A stretch of DNA of 64,000 nucleotides from Streptomyces luteogriseus (GCF_014205055.1 NZ_JACHMS010000001.1:7216001-7280000); one strand, 5' to 3'. Positions 9,489 to 18,424 are shown, counted from the first letter of the stretch. Notes: a model not told the origin generated them from the sequence alone. Translations and numbers: made by a program.

Positions 9489-11090
9489 ATGAGTGAGCCC
9501 ACCGCCCCGCCCAAGACTGTTCTTCTCCGCCGCGGAGAGGTCCACAGCCCCGCCGACCCCTTCGCCACGGCGATGGTCGTGGAGCGGGGACAGATCGCCT
9601 GGGTCGGGTCCGAAGGGGCCGCCGACGCCTTCGCGGACGGGGTCGACGAGGTGGTCGACCTGGACGGGGCGCTGGTCACCCCGGCGTTCACCGATGCGCA
9701 TGTGCACACGACGGCCACGGGTCTGTCCCTGACCGGGCTCGATCTCTCCGGTGCCCCCACGCTGGAGGCCGCCCTCGCCCTCGTCCGGGAGTTCGCCGCC
9801 GCCCGTCCGGACGACCGGGTGCTGCTCGGGCACGGGTGGGACGCCGCCCGCTGGCCCGGAGGCAGGCCCCCGACACGGGCCGAGCTCGACGAGGCCGCAG
9901 GGCACCGGCCCCTCTACCTCAGCCGGATCGACGTGCACTCGGCGGTCGTGAGCACCGCCCTGCTCGACGCGGTTCCCGATGCCACCCGTGAGGACGGCCC
10001 GCTCACCGCCGACGCCCATCACGCCGTGCGGGCCGCCGCGTTCGCCGCCGTGACGCCTCGGCAGCGCACCGAGGCGCAGCGGGCCGCGCTCGCGCACGCC
10101 GTCTCGCTGGGGATCGGCACGCTCCACGAGTGCGCCGGGCCGGAAATCTCCTCCGAGGACGACTTCACCGGCCTGCTGCGCCTCGCCGCGGCGGAACACG
10201 GGCCGCGTGTGGTCGGCTACTGGGCCGAGCGTGACGTCGCCAAGGCACGGGAGCTGGGCGCGGCCGGAGCCGCGGGAGATCTGTTCGTCGACGGCGCCCT
10301 CGGCTCGCACACCGCCTGCCTGCACCAGCCGTACACCGACGCCGGGCACACGGGCATCGCCTATCTGGACGCCGACGCGGTCGCGGCGCACGTCGTGGCG
10401 TGCACCGAGGCGGGCCTGCAGGCCGGTTTCCACGCCATCGGCGACGCGGCAGTGGACAGTGTGGTGGAGGGCGTGCGCGCCGCCGCCGAGAAGCTCGGGC
10501 TCGGCCGGATCCGGGCCGGCCGGCACCGCGTCGAGCACGCCGAGATGCTCACCCCGGAGAGCGTCGCCGCCTTCGCCGAACTCGGTCTCACCGCCTCCGT
10601 GCAGCCCGCCTTCGACGCCCTGTGGGGCGGCGAGGAGGGCATGTACGCGCAGCGGCTCGGGAAGGAGCGGGCCCGGGCCCTGAACCCCTTCGCGGCCCTG
10701 CTGCGCGCCGGTGTCCCGCTGGCCTTCGGCTCCGACAGCCCGGTCACCCCGCTCGACCCATGGGGCACGGTCCGGGCCGCCGCGTTCCACCGCACGCCGG
10801 AGCACCGCGTCTCCGTGCGCGCCGCGTTCACGGCGCACACGCGCGGCGGCTGGCGGGCCGTCGGACGGGACGACGCGGGCGTTCTGGTCCCGGGTGCCCC
10901 CGCCGACTACGCCGTCTGGCGCACCGGTGACCTCGTCGTCCAGGCCCCGGACGACCGCGTCGCCCGATGGTCGACCGATCCCCGCTCCGGCACCCCGGGT
11001 CTGCCCGACCTCACTCCGGGCCGCGACCTGCCCGTCTGTCTGCGCACCGTGGTGGGCGGACGCACGGTCTTCGTACGGCCGGGCGAGTGA
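9489..11090 (+). CDS. Metal-dependent amidohydrolase, YtcJ-like
   Basis: The protein has 533 residues of the amidohydrolase_3 type. It has an N-terminal beta-sandwich, then FTDAHVHT with metal-binding His71 and His73. Further HAIGDAAVDSVVEG and HRVEHAEML His residues follow, and a C-terminal FGSDSPVTPLDPWGT carries the catalytic Asp. It hydrolyses an amide or ester bond of an unknown small molecule in the cytosol; no signal peptide is present. Start: ATG 9489 (MSEPTAPPK); the in-frame ATG at 9474 is less likely. Substrate specificity in this family is not predictable from sequence. Confidence 0.88.
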   Translation: MSEPTAPPKTVLLRRGEVHSPADPFATAMVVERGQIAWVGSEGAADAFADGVDEVVDLDGALVTPAFTDAHVHTTATGLSLTGLDLSGAPTLEAALALVREFAAARPDDRVLLGHGWDAARWPGGRPPTRAELDEAAGHRPLYLSRIDVHSAVVSTALLDAVPDATREDGPLTADAHHAVRAAAFAAVTPRQRTEAQRAALAHAVSLGIGTLHECAGPEISSEDDFTGLLRLAAAEHGPRVVGYWAERDVAKARELGAAGAAGDLFVDGALGSHTACLHQPYTDAGHTGIAYLDADAVAAHVVACTEAGLQAGFHAIGDAAVDSVVEGVRAAAEKLGLGRIRAGRHRVEHAEMLTPESVAAFAELGLTASVQPAFDALWGGEEGMYAQRLGKERARALNPFAALLRAGVPLAFGSDSPVTPLDPWGTVRAAAFHRTPEHRVSVRAAFTAHTRGGWRAVGRDDAGVLVPGAPADYAVWRTGDLVVQAPDDRVARWSTDPRSGTPGLPDLTPGRDLPVCLRTVVGGRTVFVRPGE

Positions 11091-11635
11091 TCTACGGGGG
11101 TGGCGCGCATGAAGTCGTGCGCCGCGCCCCCGGCGCGCGACCTGCGCATCCTCGGCGCTGACCAGGGCTTCGCCGCTGGATGCGCAGGTCGAACGGCTAT
11201 TGACAGGCGGCCGCAGGGGGCCGGTAGGTTCGGCCGGGTCCACCACCGGACGCCCGACCGGGGAACGTCCGAGCACTCGCCGCGGCGCCGCCGGGTCAGG
11301 GACGGTGTGCCGCACCGGGGCACCGCCACTGGGAGCCAGGCTCAGGCAGGCGCAGCGCCGAGGGAACGTTTTGGCCGGTCGGGGAGGTGCGACCCGGGTG
11401 GGGCCCGCGCGCTCAGTAGACAACGGCTTCAGGTCGATCCGCAGCCGGCGGATCCCAGGTCGGCCCGAAGGGCGCCGGGCCCCCATCCGCCGCGGGCGCG
11501 CACCGTGAGGCGCGCGGCGGGCGCGCTCTTCCCCGCGTCTTGCGGATTCGACACCGCGATTCGAACGTCCTGTCACGTCGGCGCAGGCCGGGCCCACTAT
11601 GGTGGACCTCTGCGTATGGACATGAAGGGGCAGTA
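11091..11635. other. 545-base intergenic region upstream of the mannosyltransferase gene
   Basis: ORFs here lack plausible starts and composition in every frame. The region contains a candidate sigma-70-type promoter at 11200-11230 and several GC-rich inverted repeats. It is unusually long for a leader in this part of the window. No known RNA gene was recognised on either strand. Confidence 0.5.
11200..11230 (+). promoter_or_regulatory. Candidate HrdB-type promoter
   Basis: TTGACA (11200-11205) and TAGGTT (11225-11230) are separated by 19 bases. If used, the transcript would have a leader of roughly 400 bases before the mannosyltransferase GTG, or would be a separate RNA. Confidence 0.4.
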
Positions 11636-12439
11636 GTGAACGACGGCGACGGAAGCCTCGCGGCAGGAGCCCAGGTGAGGACGTTCGGCCCGCTCGGCAC
11701 GGCCTTGGTGATCATCCCGACCTACAACGAGGCGGAGAACATCAAGAGCATCGTCGGCCGGGTACGCAAGGCCGTCCCCGAGGCGCACGTGCTCGTGGCC
11801 GACGACAACAGCCCGGACGGCACGGGCAAGCTGGCCGACGAGCTGACTGTCGAGGACGACCACGTCCACGTGCTGCACCGCAAGGGCAAGGAAGGCCTGG
11901 GCGCCGCCTACCTCGCGGGCTTCCACTGGGGCCTGGAGCGTGACTACGGCGTGCTGATCGAGATGGACGCCGACGGCTCCCACCAGCCCGAGGAACTGCC
12001 GCGTCTGCTCACCGCCCTCAAGAGCGCCGACCTGGTGCTGGGCTCGCGCTGGGTGCCGGGCGGCCGCGTGGTGAACTGGCCGAAGTCCCGCGAGGTGATC
12101 TCCCGGGGCGGCAGCCTCTACTCCCGGCTGGCGCTCGACCTGCCGCTGCGCGACATCACCGGCGGCTACCGCGCCTTCCGCCGCGAGACCCTGGAGGGGC
12201 TCGGTCTCGACGAGGTCGCCTCCCAGGGGTACTGCTTCCAGGTCGATCTCGCCCGCCGCGCGGTCAAGGCCGGCTACCACGTGATCGAGGTGCCCATCAC
12301 GTTCGTCGAGCGTGAACTCGGCGACTCCAAGATGAGCCGCGACATCCTCGTCGAGGCGCTGTGGCGCGTCACGGCGTGGGGTGTGGGGGAGCGGGTCGGC
12401 AAGGTGACGGGGCGCGGCGGCAGGCCCTCGAAGCCGTAG
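11636..12439 (+). CDS. ppm1: Polyprenol-phosphate mannosyltransferase (GT2)
   Basis: The protein has 267 residues. It is a GT2 catalytic domain with IIPTYNEAENI near the start and VADDNSPDGTG for nucleotide binding. The DxD motif EMDADGS has Asp111 and Asp113, followed by LGSRWVPGG and RDITGGYRAFRR. It transfers mannose from GDP-Man to polyprenyl phosphate at the membrane face, supplying protein O-mannosylation and glycolipid synthesis; streptomycete Ppm1 is the established homolog. No C-terminal membrane domain is present, as in the Streptomyces form. Start: GTG 11636 with AAGGGG five bases upstream; the longer Arg-rich frame upstream is rejected. fxsA follows after 82 bases. Confidence 0.92.
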   Translation: MNDGDGSLAAGAQVRTFGPLGTALVIIPTYNEAENIKSIVGRVRKAVPEAHVLVADDNSPDGTGKLADELTVEDDHVHVLHRKGKEGLGAAYLAGFHWGLERDYGVLIEMDADGSHQPEELPRLLTALKSADLVLGSRWVPGGRVVNWPKSREVISRGGSLYSRLALDLPLRDITGGYRAFRRETLEGLGLDEVASQGYCFQVDLARRAVKAGYHVIEVPITFVERELGDSKMSRDILVEALWRVTAWGVGERVGKVTGRGGRPSKP

Positions 12440-12521
12440 CGGCGGGCAGGGGCAGCCGTTCACAGAAACAGCTGATGGTGGCCTTATCCCGTGCTGAGCC
12501 GGGGCCAGGCACACTGGACGC

Positions 12522-13097
12522 ATGACGACTGGCGCTCAGACCCCGCTGCCCCCCGCCCGGCCCAAGCGCTCCCGGCTGCGTACGTTCCTGCCGCTCGGCG
12601 TCGCCGCGTGGCTCGTGCTGGAGATCTGGCTGCTCACGCTGGTCGCGGGGGCGACCAGCGGGCTGGTGGTCTTCCTCGCCCTGCTGGCGGGTCTCGTGGC
12701 CGGCTCGGTCGTCATCAAGCGGGCAGGCCGGCGGGCCTTCCGCAAGCTCTCCGAGGCGCTGCAACAACAGCAGAGCGGGGTCATGCCCGACGCGGGCCGA
12801 TCCGGCAGCGAGGGCAACGGCCTGATGATGCTGGGCGGTCTGCTCCTGATGATCCTCGGCCTGGCCTCGGACGCGGTGGGCCTGCTCCTGCTGCTGCCGC
12901 CGGTCCAGAAGCTCGTGAGCCGCTCGGCGGAGCGCACCTTCGAGCGCAAGCTCCGGGAAGCCCGCCCCGGCACCCTCGGCGGCGCCTTCCAGCAGGCCCG
13001 TATGCACCAGCCCGACGGCAAGGTCGTCCAAGGCGAGGTCATCCGGGACAAGCCGGGGGACACCCCGCAGCCGCCGCGCCCTCCGCTGACGCACTGA
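12522..13097 (+). CDS. fxsA: FxsA-family membrane protein
   Basis: The protein has 191 residues with three or four hydrophobic segments: LGVAAWLVLEIWLLTLVA, GLVVFLALLAGLVAG and LMMLGGLLLMILGLASDAVGLLLLLP. A basic cytoplasmic tail follows. This is the FxsA layout. In E. coli, FxsA overexpression relieves phage T7 exclusion by the F plasmid; the normal role is unknown. It lies downstream of ppm1 and is probably cotranscribed with it. A 20-bp-stem terminator (13226-13270) follows. Confidence 0.88.
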   Translation: MTTGAQTPLPPARPKRSRLRTFLPLGVAAWLVLEIWLLTLVAGATSGLVVFLALLAGLVAGSVVIKRAGRRAFRKLSEALQQQQSGVMPDAGRSGSEGNGLMMLGGLLLMILGLASDAVGLLLLLPPVQKLVSRSAERTFERKLREARPGTLGGAFQQARMHQPDGKVVQGEVIRDKPGDTPQPPRPPLTH

Positions 13098-13225
13098 GCC
13101 GTCCGGGGGGCGTGCACCGGCGCGGGCCTTTCCGGGGGCTCACCCGTCCGGCGGGCCTTCCCCCGGGGCTCGCCCACCCGGCCGGCCTTCCGGGGCGCGA
13201 GCTGCCCCGGGGCCGTGGACATGCG

Positions 13226-13270
13226 GAAGACCGCGGGCGCCGTACTTCTCGTACGGCGCCCGCGGTCTTC
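13226..13270. terminator. Very strong bidirectional terminator (fxsA / rbpA)
   Basis: A perfect 20-bp stem (13226-13245 with 13251-13270) with a 5-base loop lies between the convergent fxsA and rbpA genes. Confidence 0.9.
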
Positions 13271-13305
13271 TGATGCGCTGTTACTTCGGCCAGGCCCGTG
13301 AGGGA

Positions 13306-13680
13306 CTATGCCGACTTGCGGCTGTCTCGGGGATGAACAGCGATGTTCATCGCTCCCGAACGCAGAACCGCCAGGCGCTCCTCGAGGACCTCTTCGAGTT
13401 CCTCACGGGTGCGCCGCTCCATCAGCATGTCCCAATGCGTACGCGCGGGCTTGCCCTTCTTTTCCTCAGGGACATCGCCGTCCACGAGGAGTGCCTGGGC
13501 CCCACAGACCTTGCACTCCCACTCCGGCGGGATCTCCGCCTCGACCGAGAAGGGCATCTCGAAGCGGTGCCCCTTCTCGCATGCGTACTCCACGGCCTGG
13601 CGCGGGGCCAGGTCGATGCCGCGGTCCGTCTCGTAGCTGGTCACCACGAGGCGCGTGCCGCGAAGAGCTCGCTCACTCAT
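13306..13680 (-). CDS. rbpA: RNA polymerase-binding protein RbpA
   Basis: The protein has 124 residues and is recognisable along its whole length. It starts MSERALRGTRLVVTSYETDRG. The core beta-barrel has zinc-site cysteines around YACEKGHRFEMPF and WECKVCGAQ. The C-terminal sigma-interacting segment is KPARTHWDMLMERRTREELEEVL. RbpA binds RNA polymerase and the principal sigma factor HrdB and stimulates open-complex formation; it also affects basal rifampicin tolerance (established for S. coelicolor and M. tuberculosis). A canonical sigma-R promoter lies 61-88 bases upstream, as expected for rbpA under disulfide stress. Confidence 0.97.
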   Translation of the reverse strand: MSERALRGTRLVVTSYETDRGIDLAPRQAVEYACEKGHRFEMPFSVEAEIPPEWECKVCGAQALLVDGDVPEEKKGKPARTHWDMLMERRTREELEEVLEERLAVLRSGAMNIAVHPRDSRKSA

Positions 13681-13740
13681 GAATCGTGCCTCCCGGGCTT
13701 GTCGCCCACAGGACAGGTGTCGCTGTCGTCGTCATCCGGT

Positions 13741-13768
13741 CAACGTCCGGTCGGCGGTAAAGATTCCC
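13741..13768 (-). promoter_or_regulatory. Sigma-R promoter of rbpA
   Basis: Reading leftward, GGGAAT (13768-13763), then 18 bases, then GTTG (13744-13741), matches the sigma-R consensus GGGAAT-N18-GTT exactly. The sigma-R/RsrA thiol-stress system is known to drive rbpA in S. coelicolor. Confidence 0.88.
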
Positions 13769-13946
13769 GTTCCGAGTCCCGTTCCGGGTCATGCGTCGCC
13801 GTCGTAGCCGCCCTTGTTGTACCCACCAGCGCCCGGTTTGTCACATCTGATAGCAGATATAACCCAGCGTTTCGGCATCTTTGACGCGCAGTAACGGTCC
13901 GCCTGGCAGGCCAAACGCGTACACTACAGCCCTTTCGCTTCGAGTG

Positions 13947-15293
13947 CTAAATCCTGTCCGGAACCGGATTCCCCGCTTCGCCGATCGCACGCCGCACCGG
14001 AACCCGTGCGAGCAGGGCGAAGCCGAGCACGAAGAAGACCACCAGCGAGATGATCGCGTCCCGGTAGCTCCCGGTCAGCTGGTAGGTGACCCCGAAGAGC
14101 AGCGGTCCGAGCCAGCTCATGCCGCGGTCGCTCATCTCGTACGCGGAGAAGTATTCGGCCTCCCTGCCCGGCGGGATCAGATGGGAGAACAGGGACCGGG
14201 ACAGCGCCTGGCTCCCGCCGAGGACCAGGCCGATCCCGGCGGCCAGGACGAAGAACCACATGGGTGCCCCGGCCGGCAGGAAGTACCCGGCCGCCAGCGT
14301 CACCGTCCACGCGACCAGCGAGCCGAGGATCGTGCGCTTGGCCCCGTACACCCGGGCGAGCCTCCCCATGGCCAGTGCGCCCGCCACCGCCAGCACCTGC
14401 ACCAGCAGCACGGCGCCGATGAGGGTGGACTGCTCCAGGCCCAGTTCCTCGGAGCCGTAGACCGAGGCCTGGGAGATCACCGTCTGGATGCCGTCGTTGT
14501 AGACGAGGTAGGCGAGGAGGAAGGCGAGCGTCAGCGGGTGGCGGCGCATGTCGCGGACGGTCGCCGCGAGCTGCCGGAAGCCCGGGATGGTCCCCTCGCG
14601 TCCGGCGGTCCTGCGATCGCGCAGCCGTCGCAGCGGGATCAGGGCGAACGCGCCCCACCACAGGCCGGCCGACGCCAGGCAGATGCGGACCGCCGTGCTC
14701 TCGGAGAGGCCGAAGCCGTCGTGCCCGGTGTAGAGGACCAGGTTGGCGACGAGGACCAGTGATCCCGCCGCGTAACCGAAGGCCCAGCCGCGGGAGGAGA
14801 CCGCGTCCCGCTCCTCGGGCGGGGCGATCTGCGGCAGAAAGGAGTTGTAGAGCATCATCGCCACGGACTGCGCGGCGTTCGCGACGATCAGGAGCGCACC
14901 GCCCAGCAGGTAGCGGTCGCCGTCCAGGAAGAACATGGCCGCCGTGGCCGCGGCCCCGGTGTAGGCGGCGGCCGCGAGGAGCGGCTTCTTGCGGCCGGTG
15001 CGGTCGGCGGCGGCGCCCACCAGGGGCATCACCAGGACGGCAACGATCACCGACAGTGACACCGAGTACGCGAAGAAGGACCCGGCGCGCACCGGGATGC
15101 CGAGGGGGTGCACGTACCCGTCGGCGTCGGCCGCCGACTTGGCGACCGACGTCAGATAGGGGCCGAGGAACACGGTGAGCACGCTCGTCGAGTAGACGGA
15201 GCAGGCCCAGTCGTAGAAGTACCAGCCGCGCTGCTCGCTCCTGCGCTCCGCGGCCCCGTCCGCCGGCGGTGTCCGCACGGTGTCGTTGCCCAC
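13947..15293 (-). CDS. UMF1/Atg22-like MFS transporter
   Basis: The protein has 448 residues and about 12 membrane segments. The start RRSEQRGWYFYDWACSVYST is typical of the UMF1 (vacuole effluxer Atg22-like) branch, with the MFS loop GAAADRTGRKKPLL between TM2 and TM3. It is presumably a proton-coupled carrier in the cytoplasmic membrane; bacterial homologs have no agreed substrate. Start: GTG 15293 with GAGGGG seven bases upstream; the long upstream in-frame extension (to 16148) is a shadow of the GDPD gene. The GDPD gene lies 50 bases upstream in the same direction, so the MFS gene probably ends that operon. Confidence 0.88.
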   Translation of the reverse strand: MGNDTVRTPPADGAAERRSEQRGWYFYDWACSVYSTSVLTVFLGPYLTSVAKSAADADGYVHPLGIPVRAGSFFAYSVSLSVIVAVLVMPLVGAAADRTGRKKPLLAAAAYTGAAATAAMFFLDGDRYLLGGALLIVANAAQSVAMMLYNSFLPQIAPPEERDAVSSRGWAFGYAAGSLVLVANLVLYTGHDGFGLSESTAVRICLASAGLWWGAFALIPLRRLRDRRTAGREGTIPGFRQLAATVRDMRRHPLTLAFLLAYLVYNDGIQTVISQASVYGSEELGLEQSTLIGAVLLVQVLAVAGALAMGRLARVYGAKRTILGSLVAWTVTLAAGYFLPAGAPMWFFVLAAGIGLVLGGSQALSRSLFSHLIPPGREAEYFSAYEMSDRGMSWLGPLLFGVTYQLTGSYRDAIISLVVFFVLGFALLARVPVRRAIGEAGNPVPDRI

Positions 15294-15343
15294 CCGTGCC
15301 CCTCGCTTCCCCGTGAACGCGCAGAGGGGGCGGGACCGGGGTC

Positions 15344-16111
15344 TCAGACCCAGACGCCGCGGTCCTCCATGACCTTGCGCAACGTGTCGATGTGATCGGT
15401 CATGATGCCATCCACCCCCAGGTCGAGCAGCCGGTGCATGCCCTCGGGATCGTTGACCGTCCACACGTGCACCTGGAGCCCGCGTGCGTGGGCCGCGTGC
15501 AGGAAGCGCCGGTCCACGACCTGGATGCCGGACTGGATCTCGGGGACCTGGGCGGCTATCGCCGAGCCGCGGACCGCGGCGGGCAGCCCCCAGGAGCGCA
15601 GCCGCAGGTTGAACACGCCCCGGGTGCCGTACGACGTGGCCAGGCGGGGGCCGGACAGCCGCTGGGCACGCACCACACGCGCCTCCGAGAACGAACCCAG
15701 GCAGATCCGGTCCCAGGAGTTCGTCCGCCCGACCAGGTCCAGGAAGGGCAGGAGGGCGGCCTCCGCCTTGACGTCCACGTTCCAGCGCACGTCGGGGAAC
15801 GTCTCCAGGAGTTCCTCGAAGAGGGGGAGCGGTTCTCCGCCCGCCACGCGCGCCCGCCGGACCTCCTGCCACGGCAGGTCGGCGATCCGGCCCGCGCCGT
15901 CCGTCACCCGGTCCAGGGTCGCGTCGTGGAAGGCGACGAGCCTGCCGTCCCGGGTGGTGTGGACGTCCGTCTCGATGTACCGGTATCCGGCGTCGACCGC
16001 GCACCGGAACTGCCGCACGGTGTTCTCCAGGCCGTCCGCGGCCCCGCCCCGGTGGGCGAAGGGGATCGGGCCGGGATGGTCGAGGTAGGGGTGGCGTATC
16101 CGCGGGGTCAC
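15344..16111 (-). CDS. Glycerophosphodiester phosphodiesterase
   Basis: The protein has 255 residues with no signal peptide. The GDPD motifs are FAHRGGAADGLENT with catalytic His20 and Glu29, YIETDVHTTRDG and VAFHD with His62. NVDVKAE and WTVNDPEGMHRLLDLGVDGIMTDHID at the C-terminus complete the TIM barrel. It hydrolyses glycerophosphodiesters to glycerol-3-phosphate and an alcohol. Start: GTG 16111. It overlaps the stop of the preceding YczE-like gene by 4 bases (GTGA), indicating translational coupling. Confidence 0.92.
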   Translation of the reverse strand: MTPRIRHPYLDHPGPIPFAHRGGAADGLENTVRQFRCAVDAGYRYIETDVHTTRDGRLVAFHDATLDRVTDGAGRIADLPWQEVRRARVAGGEPLPLFEELLETFPDVRWNVDVKAEAALLPFLDLVGRTNSWDRICLGSFSEARVVRAQRLSGPRLATSYGTRGVFNLRLRSWGLPAAVRGSAIAAQVPEIQSGIQVVDRRFLHAAHARGLQVHVWTVNDPEGMHRLLDLGVDGIMTDHIDTLRKVMEDRGVWV

Positions 16112-16761
16112 GGACGCAGTATCGCTCCTCGGGGTTGACCGGTGGCAACGGCCGTGCTGACGCCGGGTGCCGGGGGCACGGCGAACACGCGCAGGAACGC
16201 CTGGGCGAGGGGGCCGATCGCCAGGGCGTACAGGAGGGTGCCGATCCCGACGGTGCCGCCCAGCGCGAAGCCGGTCGCCACGACCGTGAGCTCGATGCCG
16301 GTGCGGACGAGGCGGATCGAGACGCCCGTGAGCTGGTGCAGCCCGGTCATGAGGCCGTCGCGCGGGCCCGGTCCGAAGCGGGCCGCGATGTACAGACCGG
16401 TCGCCGCGCCGTTCAGGACGATCCCCGCTCCCATCAGCGTGACGCGCGCCGCCGGGCCGTGCGCGTCGGGCACCAGGGCCAGTGTCGCGTCCATCGCCAT
16501 ACCGATGACCAGCACGTTGGAGATCGTGCCCAGACCCGGCCGCTGGCGCAGCGGGATCCACAGGAGCAGCACCGCGGCGCCCAGCAGGGTCAGCACGACA
16601 CCGATCGACAGCCCGGTCTTCTCCGCGAGCCCCTGGTGCAGCACGTTCCACGGCTCCAGTCCCAGCCCCGACCGGACGAGCAGTGCCGAGCTGGCGCCGT
16701 ACAGCGCGAGACCGCCGTAGAGCTGGACGAGCCGCCGGGCGAGATGCTCCCGCGTGAACAC
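16108..16761 (-). CDS. YczE/YitT-like integral membrane protein
   Basis: The protein has 217 residues and about five membrane segments. Conserved features of the YczE family include LGLEPWNVLHQGLA near the N-terminus, GTISNVLVIGMAMD, and FGPGPRDGLMTGLHQLTG. In the Bacillus family such proteins are linked to peptide antibiotic production, but the biochemical role is unknown. Start: GTG 16761 with GGGGGG about seven bases upstream. It heads the YczE-GDPD-MFS operon and is divergent from a MocR-type regulator, a common pairing for this membrane family. Confidence 0.82.
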   Translation of the reverse strand: MFTREHLARRLVQLYGGLALYGASSALLVRSGLGLEPWNVLHQGLAEKTGLSIGVVLTLLGAAVLLLWIPLRQRPGLGTISNVLVIGMAMDATLALVPDAHGPAARVTLMGAGIVLNGAATGLYIAARFGPGPRDGLMTGLHQLTGVSIRLVRTGIELTVVATGFALGGTVGIGTLLYALAIGPLAQAFLRVFAVPPAPGVSTAVATGQPRGAILRP

Positions 16762-16783
16762 GATGTGCCCCCCTGTGGTGGTA

Positions 16784-16857
16784 GTGGACTGATGCATGCC
16801 ACCATGTGGCTTGGATGGAGAGGCCATCCATGGCCAATCCGGGAAAGGTGGACTGAT
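16784..16857. promoter_or_regulatory. Candidate MocR operator: direct repeat flanking a palindrome
   Basis: GTGGACTGAT occurs at 16784-16793 and again at 16848-16857, 64 bases apart. A palindrome TGGATGG/CCATCCA (16812-16830) lies between. All sit in the 100-base gap between the divergent YczE and MocR genes. MocR/PdxR proteins typically bind direct repeats in such gaps. Confidence 0.5.
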
Positions 16858-16861
16858 TTCG

Positions 16862-18361
16862 ATGGCGGAGTGGACCTCGGCCGTGGGGGCGGCACAGCTC
16901 GCCCGGCTTCTCAGCTCCCAGCAGGACCGCCCGGCGGGGCCCGGCACGCGCCGGCCGCCGGCCTACCGCGCGCTCGCCGACGGCATCCGGCTGCTGGTGC
17001 TCGAAGGACGGGTCCCGGTGGCCGCCCGGCTGCCCGCCGAACGCGAACTAGCCCTCTCCCTGTCCGTCAGCCGTACGACGGTGGCCGCCGCCTACGAGGC
17101 GCTGCGCGGCGAGGGGTTCCTGGAGTCCCGGCGAGGTGCGGGCAGTTGGACTGCCGTCCCGGCCGGGAACCCGCTGCCCGCCCGGGGGCTGGAGCCCCTT
17201 CCGCCGGAGGCCCTCGGTTCGCTGATCGACCTCGGGTGCGCCGCACTCCCCGCCCCCGAGCCCTGGCTCACCCGGGCCGTCCAAGGCGCGCTGGAGGAAC
17301 TGCCGCCCTACGCGCACACGCACGGCGACTATCCCGCCGGGCTGCCCGCGCTGCGGGCGATGATCGCCGAGCGCTACACCGCCCGCGGCATCCCGACCAT
17401 GCCCGAGCAGATCATGGTGACGACCGGGGCGATGGGCGCCATCGACGCCATCTGCCATCTGTTCGCAGGCCGGGGCGAGCGCATCGCCGTCGAGTCGCCC
17501 TCCTACGCCAACATCCTTCAGCTGATGCGGGAGGCCGGGGCCCGGCTGGTGCCCGTCGCCATGGCCGAGGGGCTCACCGGGTGGGACATGGACCGCTGGC
17601 GCCAGGTGCTGCGGGACGCCGCGCCCCGTATCGCGTACGTCGTCGCCGACTTCCACAACCCGACCGGGGCGCTCGCCGACGACGACCAGCGGCGACGGCT
17701 GGTGGACGCGGCCCGGTCCGCGGGAACGGTGCTGATCGCCGACGAGACGATGAGCGAGCTGTGGCTCGATCCCGAGGTGCGGATGCCGCGGCCGGTCTGC
17801 GCGTTCGACCCGGCCGGATCCACCGTGATCACGGTGGGGTCGGCGAGCAAGGCGTTCTGGGCCGGGATGCGGATCGGGTGGGTGCGGGCCGCGCCGGACG
17901 TGATCCGCAGCCTGGTCGCCGCCCGGGCGTACGCCGATCTCGGTACACCGGTCCTGGAGCAGCTGGCGGTGAACTGGCTGTTCGGCACCGGAGGCTGGGA
18001 GCAGGCCGTGGAGGTGCGGCGTGCGCAGGCACGGGCGAACCGGGACGAGCTGGTGACGGCGGTGCGGCGGGAGCTGCCCGAGTGGGAGTTCGAGGTGCCC
18101 CGGGGCGGGTTGACGCTCTGGGTGCGCACGGGCGGCCTGTCCGGTTCGCGGCTGGCCGAGGCCGGGGAGCGCGTGGGAGTGCGGGTGCCGTCCGGGCCGC
18201 GCTTCGGGGTGGACGGGGCGTTCGAGGGGTATGTGCGGCTGCCGTTCACCGTCGGCGGGGCCGTGGCCGAGGAGGCGGCGGCGCGGCTGGCCGCGGCGGC
18301 GAGGCTGGTGGAGAGCGGTGCGGTGGGGAGCGCGGAGGCGCCGCGTACGTTCGTGGCCTGA
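16862..18361 (+). CDS. MocR/PdxR-type GntR regulator with aminotransferase domain
   Basis: The protein has 499 residues. An N-terminal GntR winged HTH covers about residues 30-100 (RLPAERELALSLSVSRTTVAAAYEAL). It is fused to a fold-type I aminotransferase-like domain: FHNPTGA, a DETMSEL segment and SASKAFWAGMRIGW, with Lys330 as the expected PLP-binding lysine. Such proteins use PLP as effector or cofactor and often regulate the divergent transporter gene, here the YczE-like membrane protein. Start: ATG 16862 preceded by AAAGGTGGA. A terminator hairpin follows at 18382-18410. Confidence 0.92.
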   Translation: MAEWTSAVGAAQLARLLSSQQDRPAGPGTRRPPAYRALADGIRLLVLEGRVPVAARLPAERELALSLSVSRTTVAAAYEALRGEGFLESRRGAGSWTAVPAGNPLPARGLEPLPPEALGSLIDLGCAALPAPEPWLTRAVQGALEELPPYAHTHGDYPAGLPALRAMIAERYTARGIPTMPEQIMVTTGAMGAIDAICHLFAGRGERIAVESPSYANILQLMREAGARLVPVAMAEGLTGWDMDRWRQVLRDAAPRIAYVVADFHNPTGALADDDQRRRLVDAARSAGTVLIADETMSELWLDPEVRMPRPVCAFDPAGSTVITVGSASKAFWAGMRIGWVRAAPDVIRSLVAARAYADLGTPVLEQLAVNWLFGTGGWEQAVEVRRAQARANRDELVTAVRRELPEWEFEVPRGGLTLWVRTGGLSGSRLAEAGERVGVRVPSGPRFGVDGAFEGYVRLPFTVGGAVAEEAAARLAAAARLVESGAVGSAEAPRTFVA

Positions 18362-18381
18362 AGGGGCGCGGGGAGTGTTGT

Positions 18382-18410
18382 GGCCGCCGGGGTGTGCGTT
18401 CCCGGCGGCC
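18382..18410. terminator. Bidirectional terminator
   Basis: GGCCGCCGGG (18382-18391) pairs with CCCGGCGGCC (18401-18410) around a 9-base loop, between the convergent MocR and FtsK-like genes. Confidence 0.75.
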
Positions 18411-18424
18411 ATGGGCGTGCGTCG

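Noticed and set aside
9453..11597. 714-codon leftward open frame
   Set aside because: It is antisense to the amidohydrolase gene and the gap; no domains or plausible start.
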